Assembly (NCBI GenBank): GCA_964479045.1
Contig: CAYZJI010000010.1
Location: 26,190 to 90,189, forward strand
Source: 2-02-FULL-47-50 sp964479045
GTDB lineage: Bacteria > Pseudomonadota > Gammaproteobacteria > Eutrophobiales > Eutrophobiaceae
DNA length: 64,000 bases
Reading direction: 5' to 3'
The notes under the pieces were generated by a model. It did not search any database, had not been told where the DNA came from, and saw only the letters and a list, made by a program, of their open reading frames with translations. Of the stretch, positions 1 to 15,000 are shown in pieces; position 1 is the first letter of the stretch, and each line of letters starts with the position of its first letter. The position numbers were made by a program, and so were the translations under genes.

Positions 1-3000
1 GGTGGCGATATTACTCAGAATAATGTTGTCCGCAGACTGGGTGATCGAAATCGCACCTGCACCCTGGGTATTAATGTTGTATGTGGTATCGACGCCGCCA
101 TTATTGAAAATACTTACTGCATCTGCAGATGTAAGTGCGGTAAAGGCATCGACGTTCTGAATAGTCAGACCACCGTCTGTATCACCAACATCACCTCCAA
201 TAGTCCCCGTGGTGCCTCCTGAGGTATTAAAATTCAGAAAATCTGCATTTTCAAATGCAAAGGTAAAACTACCGTTATCATCGACTTCAATGATATGAGC
301 ACTGGTCAAAGTCAGCCCGGCACCATTTAAATCAGCTTCCTGAGCTTCTACAAAATTGTCTCCAACATTGAGATTGATTGTACTGACACCACCACCCGAC
401 AATACACTAAGAGCACCATTATCAAATGTTGTAGCACAACCAACTGCGTCACCCAGACACAGGCTTCCTCCCGTGCCTTCGGTGAAAGTAAGGATGATAC
501 CTGCCGTGCCAGAGTTGATGACGCTGCCACCTGAAAAATCGAAATTGTATGCGGAAAGATCAATGGCCCCTGGGGAAGCGCCATTGGTGATTCTCAGAAC
601 AGCCCCAGTGTTGGTTTTTAAAAGCCCAACCGCATCAATAATGCCATCATTATCTGCATTGATGATGATGCTGCCGTCATCAGTCTGTACCAATCCGTTC
701 GCTTTAATTTCAATTCCATCATAGGAAGTTAATGTAATATTGTTGGCGCCGGTTGTGGTTACCTGATCAAAAATGACATTACTACCATCACCCGTATGGT
801 TGAAGGTAATGGCTGCGCCAGTAGTCGTTAAACTATTTACATTAACATTTTCGTTTGGCTGTAACATGGTCAGATTAATTGCACCCGCCGTGGTATCAGC
901 AGTAATATTAATACCACGTAAATCAACATGCGCTGTTGCACCGATACCATCTGCCGCATTCAGGTCTATCGTGTTTGCAATAACATCAATCGTCAGATCA
1001 TTATTGGCCGAGAAATCATCAATCGCACCGGCAGAGGTAATCGTCACCACATCATTTGTAGTATCGGCAGTCACGAGACCGATGGTGATATCAGCGCCAT
1101 TCCCACCTGCATTGTTAACAGTAATGTCGCCATTGTTTGTATCCACGCTGGCCAGAGCCAAAACCTGGTTACCAAACTGGTCATAGGTAATCGCGCCAGC
1201 ATCGGTGGTCATGCTGTTGACCGTCACCGCTGCTGCCACGGCCGTCACATCATTATCAATATTAATCGCGCCTGTAGTAGTGTCGGCGTTTAATTGTGTT
1301 ACATCCACCAGTTCCAATGCCGTGGTATTACCGATGCCGGTATCAGCATCGAGATCAGCAGTGGCTGCCGTCACCAGACCCGCACCGTTAATACTGCCGC
1401 CGCTGGTATCAATGATGACCGTGTCGCCTGTCGCCGTCACCGTGCCCGTCAGAATAATGTTTCCAGCATTGCCAGCCGTACCGCTGGAAAGCAAGGTGAT
1501 GTTCGCTGTGCCGCCCGCGGTTGCGGCGGTACTGACGGTCAGATCGCCCTGGGTATTTTCCAGATCAATAGCGCCGTTTGTGGTCGTCACTGTCGCAAAA
1601 TCCACATCTCCGCCACCACTCTGATCAAAGATGATGGTACCGGTAGTCGTCGTCAGGCTCGTGACCGAAACGTTGGTTGCCAACGCATTGTCCAGATCGA
1701 TATTGCCGGTGACTGAATTATCCGCGCTGATATTGGACGCAGCGAGTTCCAGTGCTGTGGTGTTGCCGATGCCTGCAGCGGCATCCAGATCGGCAGTGCC
1801 TGCCGTGATGAGAGATGAACCATTGATTTCACCATTGTCATCCGCAAAGGTATCCAGTCCTGCGGCATCAGCGGTTATGGTCGCCGTACCCGTGCCAGCA
1901 TTAACGGCACCACCCACACTGATATCATCCGCCGCCAGAAGATTAATCGCACCGCCACCGGAGCTGACGCCGCCGGTGCCTATGACGATTCCCACTGGTG
2001 ACGCATCATCAGTCGCCGTAGCATCGCGGGCTGTCAAGGTAATCGTGCCATTATTACTGGTGACGGCTACCGCGCCCGTGGTAATCGTGCCGTCTGTCGT
2101 ATCAATTGCAATCGTGCCGCCGGACGCATCATTGTCCACGGTGCCGAGCGTGATCGCATCGGCTTCTGAAATCTGGATATTGTTAGACGTTGTATTAGCC
2201 GCATTGAGTGTGGCAACACTGGTTTCCAGCGCATTGCCACTGCCGATGCCACTGACCGCATCTATCACGAGGGTGCCGCCCGTTGCCACTATATCCGCGC
2301 CACCTGTGTCACCACCATCTACAACAGCTGCGTTGGAGGTGATGCTGACAGCATCAGTTGCCGTATTGGTTGTGATTAACTGACCGACTGTAATATCGCC
2401 ACCATTAGCGCCGGAGGTCAGGAGAATAATCTTGCCGCTGCCCGCATTTATAACGGCTCCATCGGCCATCAGAAGTTCATCGTTGCCATCACCGTTGGTA
2501 AAAGTGAGGTTAGCAGCGACATTAATCAGAACATTGCCGGTGCCGGTGACATCACCGTCGGCAGTGAAACTGATGGTGTCGTCGGCACGCAAGCCTATGG
2601 ATACGGACCCGTTATCACCCGGATTGCTGGTCTGAATAATATTCTCAACAATCAGATCGCTGTTGGTGCCATTGGCGAACAGTGAGATATTGCCGTCTAT
2701 CGCCGTAACTCCAACGCCACCGCTACCTGCATCTTCTACCGTGATGCTGCCGTTGGTGGTGACCAGGCTGATGGCCCCGGTGGTGCCGTTATCATCGTCA
2801 GCAACATCATTATCCAACTGGATGACAATAATATCGTTGGTTTCTACAATTTCGATATTGCCGGTGGTGCTGTTGTCTATATCAACACTGGCCACACTGG
2901 TTTCCAGCGCATTGCCGCTGCCGACACCCTCACGCGCATCAATCGTCAACACGTCTGCGGTGATATTCAGTGTGGCGCCATTGTTGTCCGTAATCGCACC

Positions 3001-6000
3001 ACCCGCACCAGTGGCCGTCAGGGTCACATCCCCGGAAGCACCTGCACCAGCTTCGATTACACTAACGGCTATCGCACCCGTCGTGCTGCTGATAATAATG
3101 TCATTCGCATCATTGTCCGTCGCCTGATCGGCTTTGGTCACGGTCAGACCGTTGGTTTCAGTAATTTCAATATTACCGGAAGTACTGTTATCGATATCGA
3201 CACTGGCGACTGTTGTTTCCAACGCATCGCCACTACCCACACCTTCAGCCGCATCTATCGTTAATACATCCGCCGTGATGTTCAATGTACCGGCATTGTT
3301 ATCGGTAATCGCACCGCCCGCACCGGTCGCCGTCAGTGTCACATCACCACTCGCGCCCGTGCCCGCCGCAATCACACCTACCGCTATCGCACCCGCTGTG
3401 CTGGTGATGATGATGTCATTGGCATCGTTGTCCGCGGACTGCGTCGCATTCGTCACTGTCAGTCCGTCAGTCTCCGTAATTTGAATGGCGCCACCACTCG
3501 CGCCATTATCCACATCCAGCGTGGCTATGGTCGTCTCCAGCGCATTGCCACTGCCTACCCCACTGACCGCATCAATCGTCACAATCGCGCCGGCGCTATT
3601 GGCTACGATATCAACATGCGTATTGCCGCCATCCACGACTGCACCTGCTGTGTCAATATCTACTGCACTTGAAGTTGCGTTAGTCGTGGTTAAACCACCG
3701 AGGGTAATACTGCCCGCATTTGTACCTACCGCGCTCAGCGTGATCGTTCCAGAACCCGCATCAATCAAGGCCCCGTCCGCCATGAATATCTCATCATTAC
3801 CATCGCCGTTACTGGTGTTCACATTTGCAGTCACATTAACAGTAACATCTCCTGTGCCCGTCACATCTCCATTCGCACCAAAACTCACCGTGTCATCCGC
3901 CGTAAGGGCCACACTCACCACTCCACCCGCCGTCGGATNNNNNNNNNNNNNNNNNNNNNNNNNNNNNNNNNNNNNNNNNNNNNNNNNNNNNNNNNNNNNN
4001 NNNNNNNNNNNNNNNNNNNNNNNNNNNNNNNNNNNNNNCCGTCTCCAGAATCTCGATATTCCCCGACGTGCTGTTATCTATATCAATGCTCGCAACGTCA
4101 GTCTCAATCGCATTGCCACTGCCGACCCCGGTTACTGCATTAATCACTACACCACCAGCGCTGACAATATTTTCATTTATGCCAGGCAATGCATTATTGG
4201 TATCTGCGCCATCAATCACGGCAGCAGCTGAATTAATGGTGATGGAATCAGCAGCGGTATTGCTGTCTGAGTAAACTTGCGAGAGCGTGATATTGCCGCC
4301 ATTCGCACCGGCAGTAGACAGGACGATGTCACCATTACTGCCAAATACACCATAGCAGTTAGGCGCCGTACAATTGGCCGTCATGTTAATGACACCACCA
4401 GTATCATGTACGCCAGAAGTGTCGTTGTTGGCCGTTAGTGTCATATCCACAACACCGGTGGCGAACCCATCAAATAGATATGACGTGGTGCCAAAGAGAA
4501 TACTGTCATCAGCCGTTACCGTAATCAGGCTGGTGGTTGCTGCTGAAGCCGTTGTTGCCAGTATCCCTGCTGTTGCTCCTGTACCAATCAAAATGTCCGA
4601 ATTAATGCCAGTGGCCGCAACAGTAATATTACCTTCTTGTTGATTAGAAATTGTTTGAGCAATAGTGAGTGAGCCCCCCGTTGCCAACACATTGATATTG
4701 TCATTAGTGGCAGAAGTTCCACTTAAATCGATGCCATTTGTGCCACCAACAGATGTAATGGTTACACCACCTGTCGTGTCTTCTATATCAATATCACCGG
4801 AGACCGTCGTAGCAGCCAGATTGGTTGCATCAATTTCGAGACGATTATCCACGCCCGCACCATCGGCAATGCCACTAACAGCGATCAGTTCAACACTTTG
4901 TGCAGTAATACCATTACCGGCCGCATCACCTCCATCAATGATGGCACCCGTTGTGCCACCGGTATCCAGAGATACCGTGGCTGTGCTCGCGGCAGCCGAT
5001 GCAGCAGTGTCTATGTCTATGACGGTGATGCTGCCGTCAGCGTTGACATCCACATCCCCATCATTGGTATTAATATCCGTCAATGTAAGCGCATTGGTTT
5101 CATTCACCGTCAGTGAAACGCCTGCTGTTGCACCGGAGAAGTCCGCGCGCAGATCAGCGATGTTCGTATTTAGCGTGGTATTGTTAGCTGTGTTGGATAC
5201 CACAGAGAGTATGTTGGCGGTCAAGGGACCGAGATCATATCCAGAAGTATCTTTGACATCAGCGCCCTTCAGCAAGAGATTGACTGTGGCCCCGACATTC
5301 AAACCGGCATCCGGTATGGTCAGCGTATTGGCGGCGATAAAGCCTATGCCATCACCTGCCGTTGTATTGAATACAAATGTCACTGCACCCAAATCCAGAT
5401 CACCCGCACCGTTTTGCAGAATGGCGTCATTGGTGCCGCCGGGCGTGAGTGTAATGGTTCCCGTTGGCGTAGAGTTGCCAATATCCAGATTGATATCACC
5501 ATTCGTCGTCGTGGCCGTAATACTGTTGATCACCGTAACTTCGATGGGATCACCCAACCCTGCAAAGAAATCTGTGACGGTACCGATATCACCCTCAGCG
5601 GTGAGGTTGAGCACGCCCGCATTGATATTCAAGCCACCGGCGTTGCCATCAATGATGTCGTTATCGGAATCGACCGTCACTGTACTATCCGCGCCATTAG
5701 CGCCGCCACCTGCGCCCAAACCACCGCGCGCAATCAACGTGCCATTCAGGGTAATGTCCGCAGTGGCTGTGCTGGTGACATCGATTGCGCCGGCACCACC
5801 ACCCATCGCGGCATCATCACCATCGAAACTTGAAGCATTGCCACCCGAGGTGTTGATATTGGAAACAGTAACTGCCCCTGCCCCGGCATCAATATCGACA
5901 GTAGCGCCATTACCACCCATCAGGCCAGAGCCATTATCAATACCATCCGAACCTGCATTACCACCTTGGGCAGTAATGGTTGCGCCTGTAGCAGTTACCG

Positions 6001-9000
6001 CACCACCTGCGTTTATGTCGATAGTGCCGGCACTCAACCCATTGGTATTCGCCAAGCCATTAGCACCACTGGAATTCACCGTGCCGGTGAGGGTGATGTC
6101 ATTACCGGCACCCACAGTTTCGAGTGATATATTGCCGCCGTTGACCGAGGCAGTTGAATCCTGGGTTTCAATGGTAAAACCACCATCAGAGAAATCACCA
6201 AAGACACTGAGGGAAATCCCGCCACCTTGAGTTGTGACGTTACCGCTCAGAGTCAAACCGCCAGCGTCGCGATCATTAATGAGTATGCCGCCAGTACCAG
6301 CCGTCGAAGCTGTCAGTGTATTAATGTCGGTTTCAATAAAGCTGCCATTACCAATGCTGGCAGTGCCGGTGGTTGAAATATTCAGGTTGTCCGCAAAGAT
6401 ATCCACTACACCGTTATTTACCGAAGTGATGTGGCCGGAAGAGACCAGTGTTATATCGCCCGTACCGGCATCAATCAGACCAATCGGCAGGGCACCTACA
6501 CTGGTGACGAAAATATTGCCATTATCTGTCGTGGTATCGGCATTGAATAGCGTGCTGGCGGTAACTTCGAGCCGGTTTGCAGCTGAACCTATGCCACCTG
6601 CATCGGCATTCAGTGTCAGTGTTGCAGCGACGGCGTCCGCCGTGCCATCTGCTGCAGTGTTGGATGTTATCGCGCCAGTAGCATCCAACGTCAAATTACC
6701 GGTGGTGGTTACTGTATTCACACCGCCCATGAAGGCAATGTTCTGCGTGGTGCCTGTCGTGGCAAGGGTGACATTATCATTACCGAAGTTTACGTCGCCA
6801 TTCACATTAATGGCGCCACTGGTATTCCGAATCTGGACCGTCTGGGCACCCGCACCTGTACTGGTCGTGATGTCCGCCGTTTCGAGGGCGCCTGTAGTCT
6901 CATCAACAAAAATATTGGTGAGGAAAGTGCTGAGTGAAATTGTGCCCGTGGTATTGTTGTAATTGGTCAGTACCGGTATGGCGAGAGTGCCAATACCACC
7001 AGCGGCTGAAAGCGTGATGTTGTTACCTTGCACCAGCCCATAAACTAAATCGGGCTCGGTATCGAACATGTTAATCGTGCCAAGGGAGGCTGTCAGATTG
7101 ACATCCCCTGTCGTGATGATACCAGCCACGTCACCTACCATCAGATCATTGGTTGACTGGGTCACCGTGATGTTGCCCGCACCACCTGTGGTGATATCAA
7201 ATACCGTATCACCATTGCCACCGGTATCCGTAATGGTGACATTATCACCGGTGGTTGTAGCCACCAGATTGCCAACATTAACGGTAAATCCGTCAGCGTC
7301 CGCACTGGCACCGCCAATAATACCGCCGGAGGCAAGGGTCAATGTACCGGCGAGACTGATACCAAAATCAAATCCATCACCGGCATCATCTCGATCATCA
7401 ATCGTCGTGCCTGCCGTCAGGTTCAGATCATCAAGATTACCGGTACTGAATACATTTTCAGCACGAATGAATGAGTTTGCGGAAAGCGCGAGCGCACTCG
7501 CAGTGAACCCGGCAAAAAGATTAATCGTGTTGTTGTCGAGGAAATTGTCACAACCGAGGGCTTCGCCCAGACACAGACTGTTACCCGTCGAGAACGCAAA
7601 TGAGAAATTACCACCACCCAGCGTAACGTTGGTGCTGGTAAATACGAATCCGTCAGCAATCAGCGAAAGATCACCGTCTGTACCAGTATCATTTGTCGTT
7701 ATGGCTCCGCCGGTATCGAGAGTAAAGGTACCCGTACCATCCGCATCGAAATCTGAATTGATATTGATATCCCCGGCATTGGTACCGCTGGTGGAATCCA
7801 CTGTGCCGTCAATCGTCAGACCATCATCGGCATTTAATGTAATCAGGCCGCCATCACTGTTGATGGTGGTGAAAGTGACCACACCATCACCATCCTGTGT
7901 GAAGGAAATCGCGCCAGCACCGTTGGTGGTCAGACTGGTGACATCGAACGCCGTGGCACGGGAACTGTAGAGATTGATTGGGCCGGAAGTAATACTGGAT
8001 GCGCTGAGTGAAGCAGCATTTACATCCAACGTTCCATTTGCAGTGCCTATACCGGTTGCTGCATTCAGGCTGACGGTACCGCCAATAACATCATCGGTAT
8101 TATCGTTGGCGTTGTCATTAATCGTGCCACTGGACTCCAGTGCGACGTCAGCCGTGCCTGCATCGACAAGACCGACCGGCAGGTTGCCGATGCTTTCAAT
8201 AAATATATTGCCGTTATTGGTGTCGGCATTTAAGGCCGTGCCTGCCGTCACTTCAAGGAATGCGGCACCGGTGCCGATAGTGTCGCTGGCAGTGGTTGTA
8301 ATCAGGCTGATAGTGGCGGCCGCGATATCAGCGTTATTGTCATCGGCAAATGTCAGGATATCACCCGTAGATTCAAGCGTAACACTGCCAGTTCCGGCAT
8401 TAATCAAGCCGACAATCACATTGCCGATCGAGTCAATTAATATATTGCTGTCATCGCCAGTTACAGTGTCAGCATTCAACGCTGTCGAAGCTGCTACATC
8501 AATTACGGTATCAACACCGATACCGCCCACGGCGGCAGTCAGGCTGACCGTTCCACCTTCCACATCCGCTACAGCATCATCAGTAGCACCGTCAATATCA
8601 CCTGCAGAGGTGACATTCACATTGCCGGTGCCTGCATCCACCAGCCCGATGGTGATATCACCGCTGGTGGTCGTTGTAAGATCAATCAGATTGTTCGTGC
8701 CGGTCTGCACATCGGTTGCCGTCAGTGCTGCACCGGCGACATCCACATCGATCGAACCATTGGCCGCATCGACATCTGTCAGGGTTGTGGCCGTGGCCGC
8801 ATCCAGTTCAACATTGCCGGCGGTGTTGGCATGAATGCTGTTGAAATTCACAGCGCCCACGCCGGCCGCTGTGCCGCCGAGGCTGTTCAGGAAGACACCG
8901 CCTGAAGTTGAATTCGTGGCATTGACCGTTGAAGCAATCACTTCTATGGAATCATTAACACCTGTAGCGCCGATGCCAGTAGCTGCAGAGAAATTGACCG

Positions 9001-12000
9001 TGCCACCCGTGACGTCGTTCGTGGCGGCTGCATCAGTATCAGTAATATTTCCAACCGAGGTGATGTTTACCGTACCAGTACCCGCATTGATGATACCCAA
9101 CTGGATATTACCACTCGTGACTGTAGTGAGATCGATCTGGTTATTGGTACCCGTGGCGACATCCGTGGCAATCAGATTACCGCTGGTGACATCTATATCA
9201 ATCGTACCATTTGCGGCATCGACGTCGGTTAATGTGGTGTCTGTTGCGCCTGTGAGTACCAGATTACCTGCGGTATTGGCATGTACACTGCTGAAATTCA
9301 CAGCTCCTACGCCGGCCGCTGTGCCGCCGAGGCTGTCTATAAATACACCACCTGCAGTCGTATTGGTTGCGCTGACAGTAGAAGCGATAGTATCGAAATG
9401 ATTGGCGTTGCTGCCAATACCATTCACGGCGCTCATCGTTAATGAAGCGGCAGTAACTTCAGATACCGCGTCTGCGGTTGTCGTGGTAATTGCATTGGTG
9501 GCACTCAGTGACATCGAGCCCGTGGTGGTCAGTGTCGAAGTGCCGAAGTTGATATTCTGGGTCGTACCGGTAGCGGCCAGGGTTACGTTATCATTACCGA
9601 AGTTCTTGTTGGCATCGACACTGATGGCACCTGAAGTATTACGCACCTGCACAATCTGGGTATTCGTACCATCGGTGGAAACGGTCAGATCAGATATTTG
9701 CAAAAGGCCGCTGGTTTCATCGACATAAATATTACCCTGACCAACTGTGGTGGAGGTCGTGGTCAGTGAAACCGTGCCAGTAGCATCGTTGTAATTAATC
9801 CTGACCGGAGCAGCAAGCGTGCCTATTCCGGTGCTGGCGCTCATGGTGATCGAGTTAGCGGTAATAACACCATCCGGATCTGCACTATCACGTTCAATGG
9901 CACCTGCAGTTGCAGTAAGACTGACTGTGCCCGTAGTGGTAATGCCATCAATCGTGCCATCATCGCCACCGATGAGCAGATCATTGGTTTCCTGGACTAC
10001 GGTGATATTTCCTGAACCGGTGGATAGATAATAGATCGTATCCCCAACAGTACCGCCCGAGCCCTTGAGGCTGACATTATTATTACCGGTAGCGGTAATA
10101 ATCAGTTCGCCAACATCGACTCGTAATGCACCATCAGTATTACCGCCAAGGGTATTATCAATACCGATCGTGCCATTTGAAGTCATGGTCAGCGTGCCGG
10201 TGGTCCTCAGTGCCAGGTCATCCGCTCCACCAGCCCCGCCCGTGACATCAGTAATAAGCTGGTCGGTGGTCAATACCAGGTTTCTGGTCCCCAACCCATC
10301 AGCAATCTTGAAATCCGGATCCAGACGATCCAGATAAATGTTACCGCCTGAAACTGTAATGGTGAGTGTTGTTGCCGCGCCTGTCAGCAGGGAATCCATG
10401 GCTGCATCAGTTAATTCATTGGCAACGGTGAGCAGGCTTTCCGCATCAGAACCGAGAGCAAGATCACCGGTGTAATTTGCCGTGATGGTGTTCGCAATTA
10501 CATGAGGGAAAGTTGTATCGAGCAGGTTGGTTCCAAAACTCCCTGCGTCTACAGTCACACTGCTCCCTTCAAATACCGTGTTCTTTCCATCAACGGGTAC
10601 TGTAGATGTACCGCCACTGCGAAAATCTTCAAAAACAGTATTGCCGCTGCCGCCGGTGACCGCCGTAGTAATGTTGCCGGTAACCGCCCGGACTCGACGC
10701 TCAGCAATCAGGTTGCCATTCACTGCATAATCACCAACATTCGGTAAGCCAACAACACCTACTGTTATATCGTCATTTGTGTTGGTTGATTCCAGCAGGA
10801 TATTGCCGTTACTGACAAGGATATTAGAGTTAATAAAAACATTGTTGGCATTTGCACTTGAGGTCAGGCTGAGGCTATCAGTTGCAGCCACACCTTCTAG
10901 AATAATATCGCCACCAAGACCGGTAGTACCACCAATCGTAATCACTCCAGAGGCATTGGCTGTAAGAGACCTGGCCACGAACGTATCAGTACTGTTTGCC
11001 TCATTACGGCCTATCGTGACCGCGCCATTAACATCAGGATCTATAGTCAATGTGCCGGAGGTGATGGACACATCCCGCAGGCGTACAGTGGAGGTGGTTG
11101 TGGTTTCCGCGCTGGTTGTTCCAACATAATTATTGAAACTAACTGCACCTGTGCCTGCAGTAACTGTCAGGTCCTGGGTCAGATTGGCGGCTCCTATTAC
11201 TGTACCGTTAAATGTGACGGTACCATCTGATGCAGTCGCATCAGTTGTTATGGTGGTCGAATTGGCGAGAACTGTTGCCGAACCTATTGTGATGTTTGAA
11301 CCATCCGCACCCGCAGACGTCAATGCACCATTCAAGGTAACTGTGCCTGTGCCACCCGCAGTGTTGAGATTGATATTACCGGCCGGATCACCTGATGCAT
11401 TAATGGCCTGTACGCTGATCGTGTTCGTGCCCGTGGCATCAATATCGATCGCACCACCGTTGCCAGTACCATTACCCAGAGCGTTGATATTCCCTGCAAT
11501 GGTCACTGAACCAGATCCATCTATATTGACTGCACCAGCGTTGTTATTGGTGTTGCCACCTGAGGTGGTAATACCCTGCAGACTAATGGCTCCACCGCTT
11601 GCTGTGAATCCGCCATCCAGCTCACCATTTGCACCTGTACCAATGTTGCCGGAAACGGTGATATTTCCTGTACCACCTGTCAATGTTATGGCACGTGCCT
11701 GATTATCAGCATCATCGGCATTAATGGTTGAAGTAAAACTGATACTACTATCAGTACCGGTGGCCTTGTCGGTATCAATCGTGACACTATTTCCCAGCAC
11801 AACTGCGCCGGTGAATGTCGCAGTTGCTGCAGCGGCATTATCATCATCTACCCTGATGGATGTACCATTGAGGTTGATCGTCGCGCCAGTAACATCAAGA
11901 TCAGCTAATTGTTCGGTCGCACCCACCGTGTTACTGAAAGTAACAACTCCGCCTGTTCCAGCGTTGACAGTCAGTGTCCGGTTATTTGCAGCATCATCGT

Positions 12001-15000
12001 CAGCATTTATAGTATTGGCAAAATTAATATTCGCACCGGCTGCCACACCACCATTATTAGTAGTATCAACAGTGGCATTACCTATAAGAGAAGTAACACC
12101 CAGATCAACCTGATCACCTGATGTACGGACGGTGCCGCCCAGCGATGTACTGCTCGGATTCGAAGCATTACCCGTAGTTGCGAGACCGCCGTCAAACAAC
12201 AATATATCTGCTGCGGCATCACCCAGAGTGACAGTGCCGGTGTTCAGGAAATTCACATCATTAGTGATCGTACCCGAACCGGTCAGAGAAACGTTATAAC
12301 CCTGGTTTGCAGTTGTAAGTGTGCTGGCTGTGAGACCACCCTGGAAGGCAATCGTGTTGTCTGTATCTGTTAATGTGACGGTGCCGGTGCCGTCTGTAAC
12401 ATTCACACTACCTGCAAACGTGGCTGCATCACTCTGCGTGATGGTCAGTCCTGCGAGTGATTGGGTATTGCCGATACTCCCTGTCACAGAAATTGTGCCG
12501 GTGGCATCCGTACCGGAATTAAGGGTCAGTGTGCGATCGTTTGCAGCAGCATTGTCCGCATTGATACTGCCATTAATAGTGATGGACCCATCATTGGTAC
12601 CGGTCGTGTTTATCGAAACGTTGTTGTTGAGAACCACATTATCATCAAGTAACACGTTCCCGGCGGTACCGCCTGCGGAAGTGGTAGTCAAGCTAGTCCC
12701 CGTCAGGGTAATAGTACCTGTAGCCGTGTTATTAATTGTGATATTGCCGCCAGCTCCCGTGGTATTGCCAGATGTGACAATGCTGCCGACCGTAACACCA
12801 CCACTGCCATTTATGGAGACAGTTCCACCTGCGTTCGTTGCCACGCCACCGGAAGTAGTGACACCTTGCAAACTGATCACATCACCCGAAATCGTAAGAC
12901 CACCATCCAGTTGACCCGTACCAGCTCCACCAATAGCTCCTGAAACAGTAACATCTCCGGCAGTACCGGCCGTTAATGTCAGAGCGCGTGCTTGTGTCGT
13001 GGAATTGTCTGCGTTAATCGTGCTGTCAAATGTAATATTGGCGCCGGCCACCACATTATTATCAGTCTTGATGGTGACGTTGTTACCAAGTACAACTGCA
13101 CCATCAAAATCCACCGAGCCACCATCCGTATTGATACTGGCGCCGGTGATGGAAGTATCACCGGTTCCGATTACGGCAAAGTTACCGCCATCATCAGTGA
13201 GGGCCAATGCACCTGCGAGTGTGTATTCAGTAGTGCCGGGATTGTCCTCAATATTGATCATGAGGCCGGTGTTGTTGAGCGTCAGGGCATTCTGGGTAAC
13301 CGCACCGGTCTGGTTGGTATCACCAATAATAATGTTGCCAAAATCACTGGTGACGGTTTGCAGTTCAGCCTGGGTCAGGCTCAACGTACCGGCACCACCG
13401 GCAATACCGATGGTTGTCGCGGCAGTTTCACCTTTGAAGGTGACATCAAATGCGCCCGCTGCACCGGTGGAGGCCAGTACGGAAATATCATCCGTGGCGT
13501 CATTTCTGATATTGATATCGTCGGACGTGAAACTGATAGCGCCGCCATTGGCATCCAGCGTGACACTCACGCCATTATCAGCCGCATCTACAACGATACT
13601 GTCTGCATCACCACCCTCTTTAGCGGTAACCGTAATTCCAGTTGCTTCAACATTGGCATTGAACGTAATGTCATTGCCGGTAATGTTCAGCGCGCCGATA
13701 CGGGTGGTGGTGCCAACTGCGTTCAAGGATACATCATTGGTATCGGCATCCAGCGTCAGCGCAGTATCACCTGCTATATTATCATTGACAGCGGCTGAGA
13801 AACTGATGGTTCCATCGGTGGCATCGTTATCAAAATCGCTATCGATTGAGATTGCGCCCGCATTATCCAGATCGACCGCTCCGGTAAAACTGATGTTGCC
13901 GTCGTCGGAGCGATAGGTTGCGCCATTGAGATCAATGTTGCCGCCGGTAACTGTTAATGCCCCATTGAGTGAAACTGCGCCCAGATCAACCTGATCGGTG
14001 TTGGCATCTATAGTTAATGAAGAGTTGCTGCCGGTATCGTTGACGGCACCGGTGATAGTAATTGATCCATCCGCATTGGCGTTGTCTGCATCGCTGTCGA
14101 TGGTGACTGTGCCGGCGCTGTCCAGATCGACATCACCAGTAAAGGTGATATTGCCATCATCAGCGTTATAGGCGGTGCCATTGAGATCGATATTACTGCC
14201 GGTGATCGATTGTGCACCGGTGGTGCTGACATTGGCGAGATCCACCTGATTGGCATTCACGACAGTCAATGCCGCCAGTTTGTTGGTGCCACCTGCAGCG
14301 CCCTGCAGGTTGACGTCACCGCTGGCGCCCGCATTCAGGCTCAGGGTGTTGTCGCTGGTGGTATCATTAATGGTGTTGGTGAAAACGATGTCATCGGTAG
14401 CGGCAGCACCGGCGGTCTGTACAGTGATGGTGCCAGCACCTGCATCAAGATCAACTGCGCCGGTATAGGTGATCGATCCTGCCGTGGTTGATTGGTAACT
14501 GGTGCCATTCAAATCGATATTGGTGCCGGTTACTGCTTGTGAACCCGTGGTTCTGACATTATTCAGATCAACCTGGGATGCTGCAGAAACCGTAAAGCTG
14601 GTTAATGCCGTTGTGCCACCCGCTGCTCCGGACAGGGTAACCGTATCGGTATTGGCATCGAGGGTCAGTGCCGATGCGCCATTGACGGTGTTGCTGAAAC
14701 TGATGCTGCCATCTGCGCCAGCGCCATCAAAATCACTGTCTAAGCTGATCGTGGCATTATCCAGATCCACTGCACCGGTAAAACTGATATTGCCGTCATT
14801 GGAACGGTATGTTGAACCGTTCAGATCAATATTACTGCCGGTGATATCAATGGCGCCCGTGGTTGTGGCAATATTGTTGACGTCTACCTGCGCACCCACG
14901 ATGGTAAGTGAGGTAAGCGCATTAGCTCCCGCACCATTAACCGTACCGCCGGTGCCGACGATGCCACCCAAATTCACAGCGCCATCTACGACACCATTTG

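Noticed and set aside
3893..3938. Apparent frameshift and stop of the adhesin just after the N run
   Set aside because: The other frame continues the same repeat modules to base 1. The change of frame is explained by an arbitrary 100-N placeholder.
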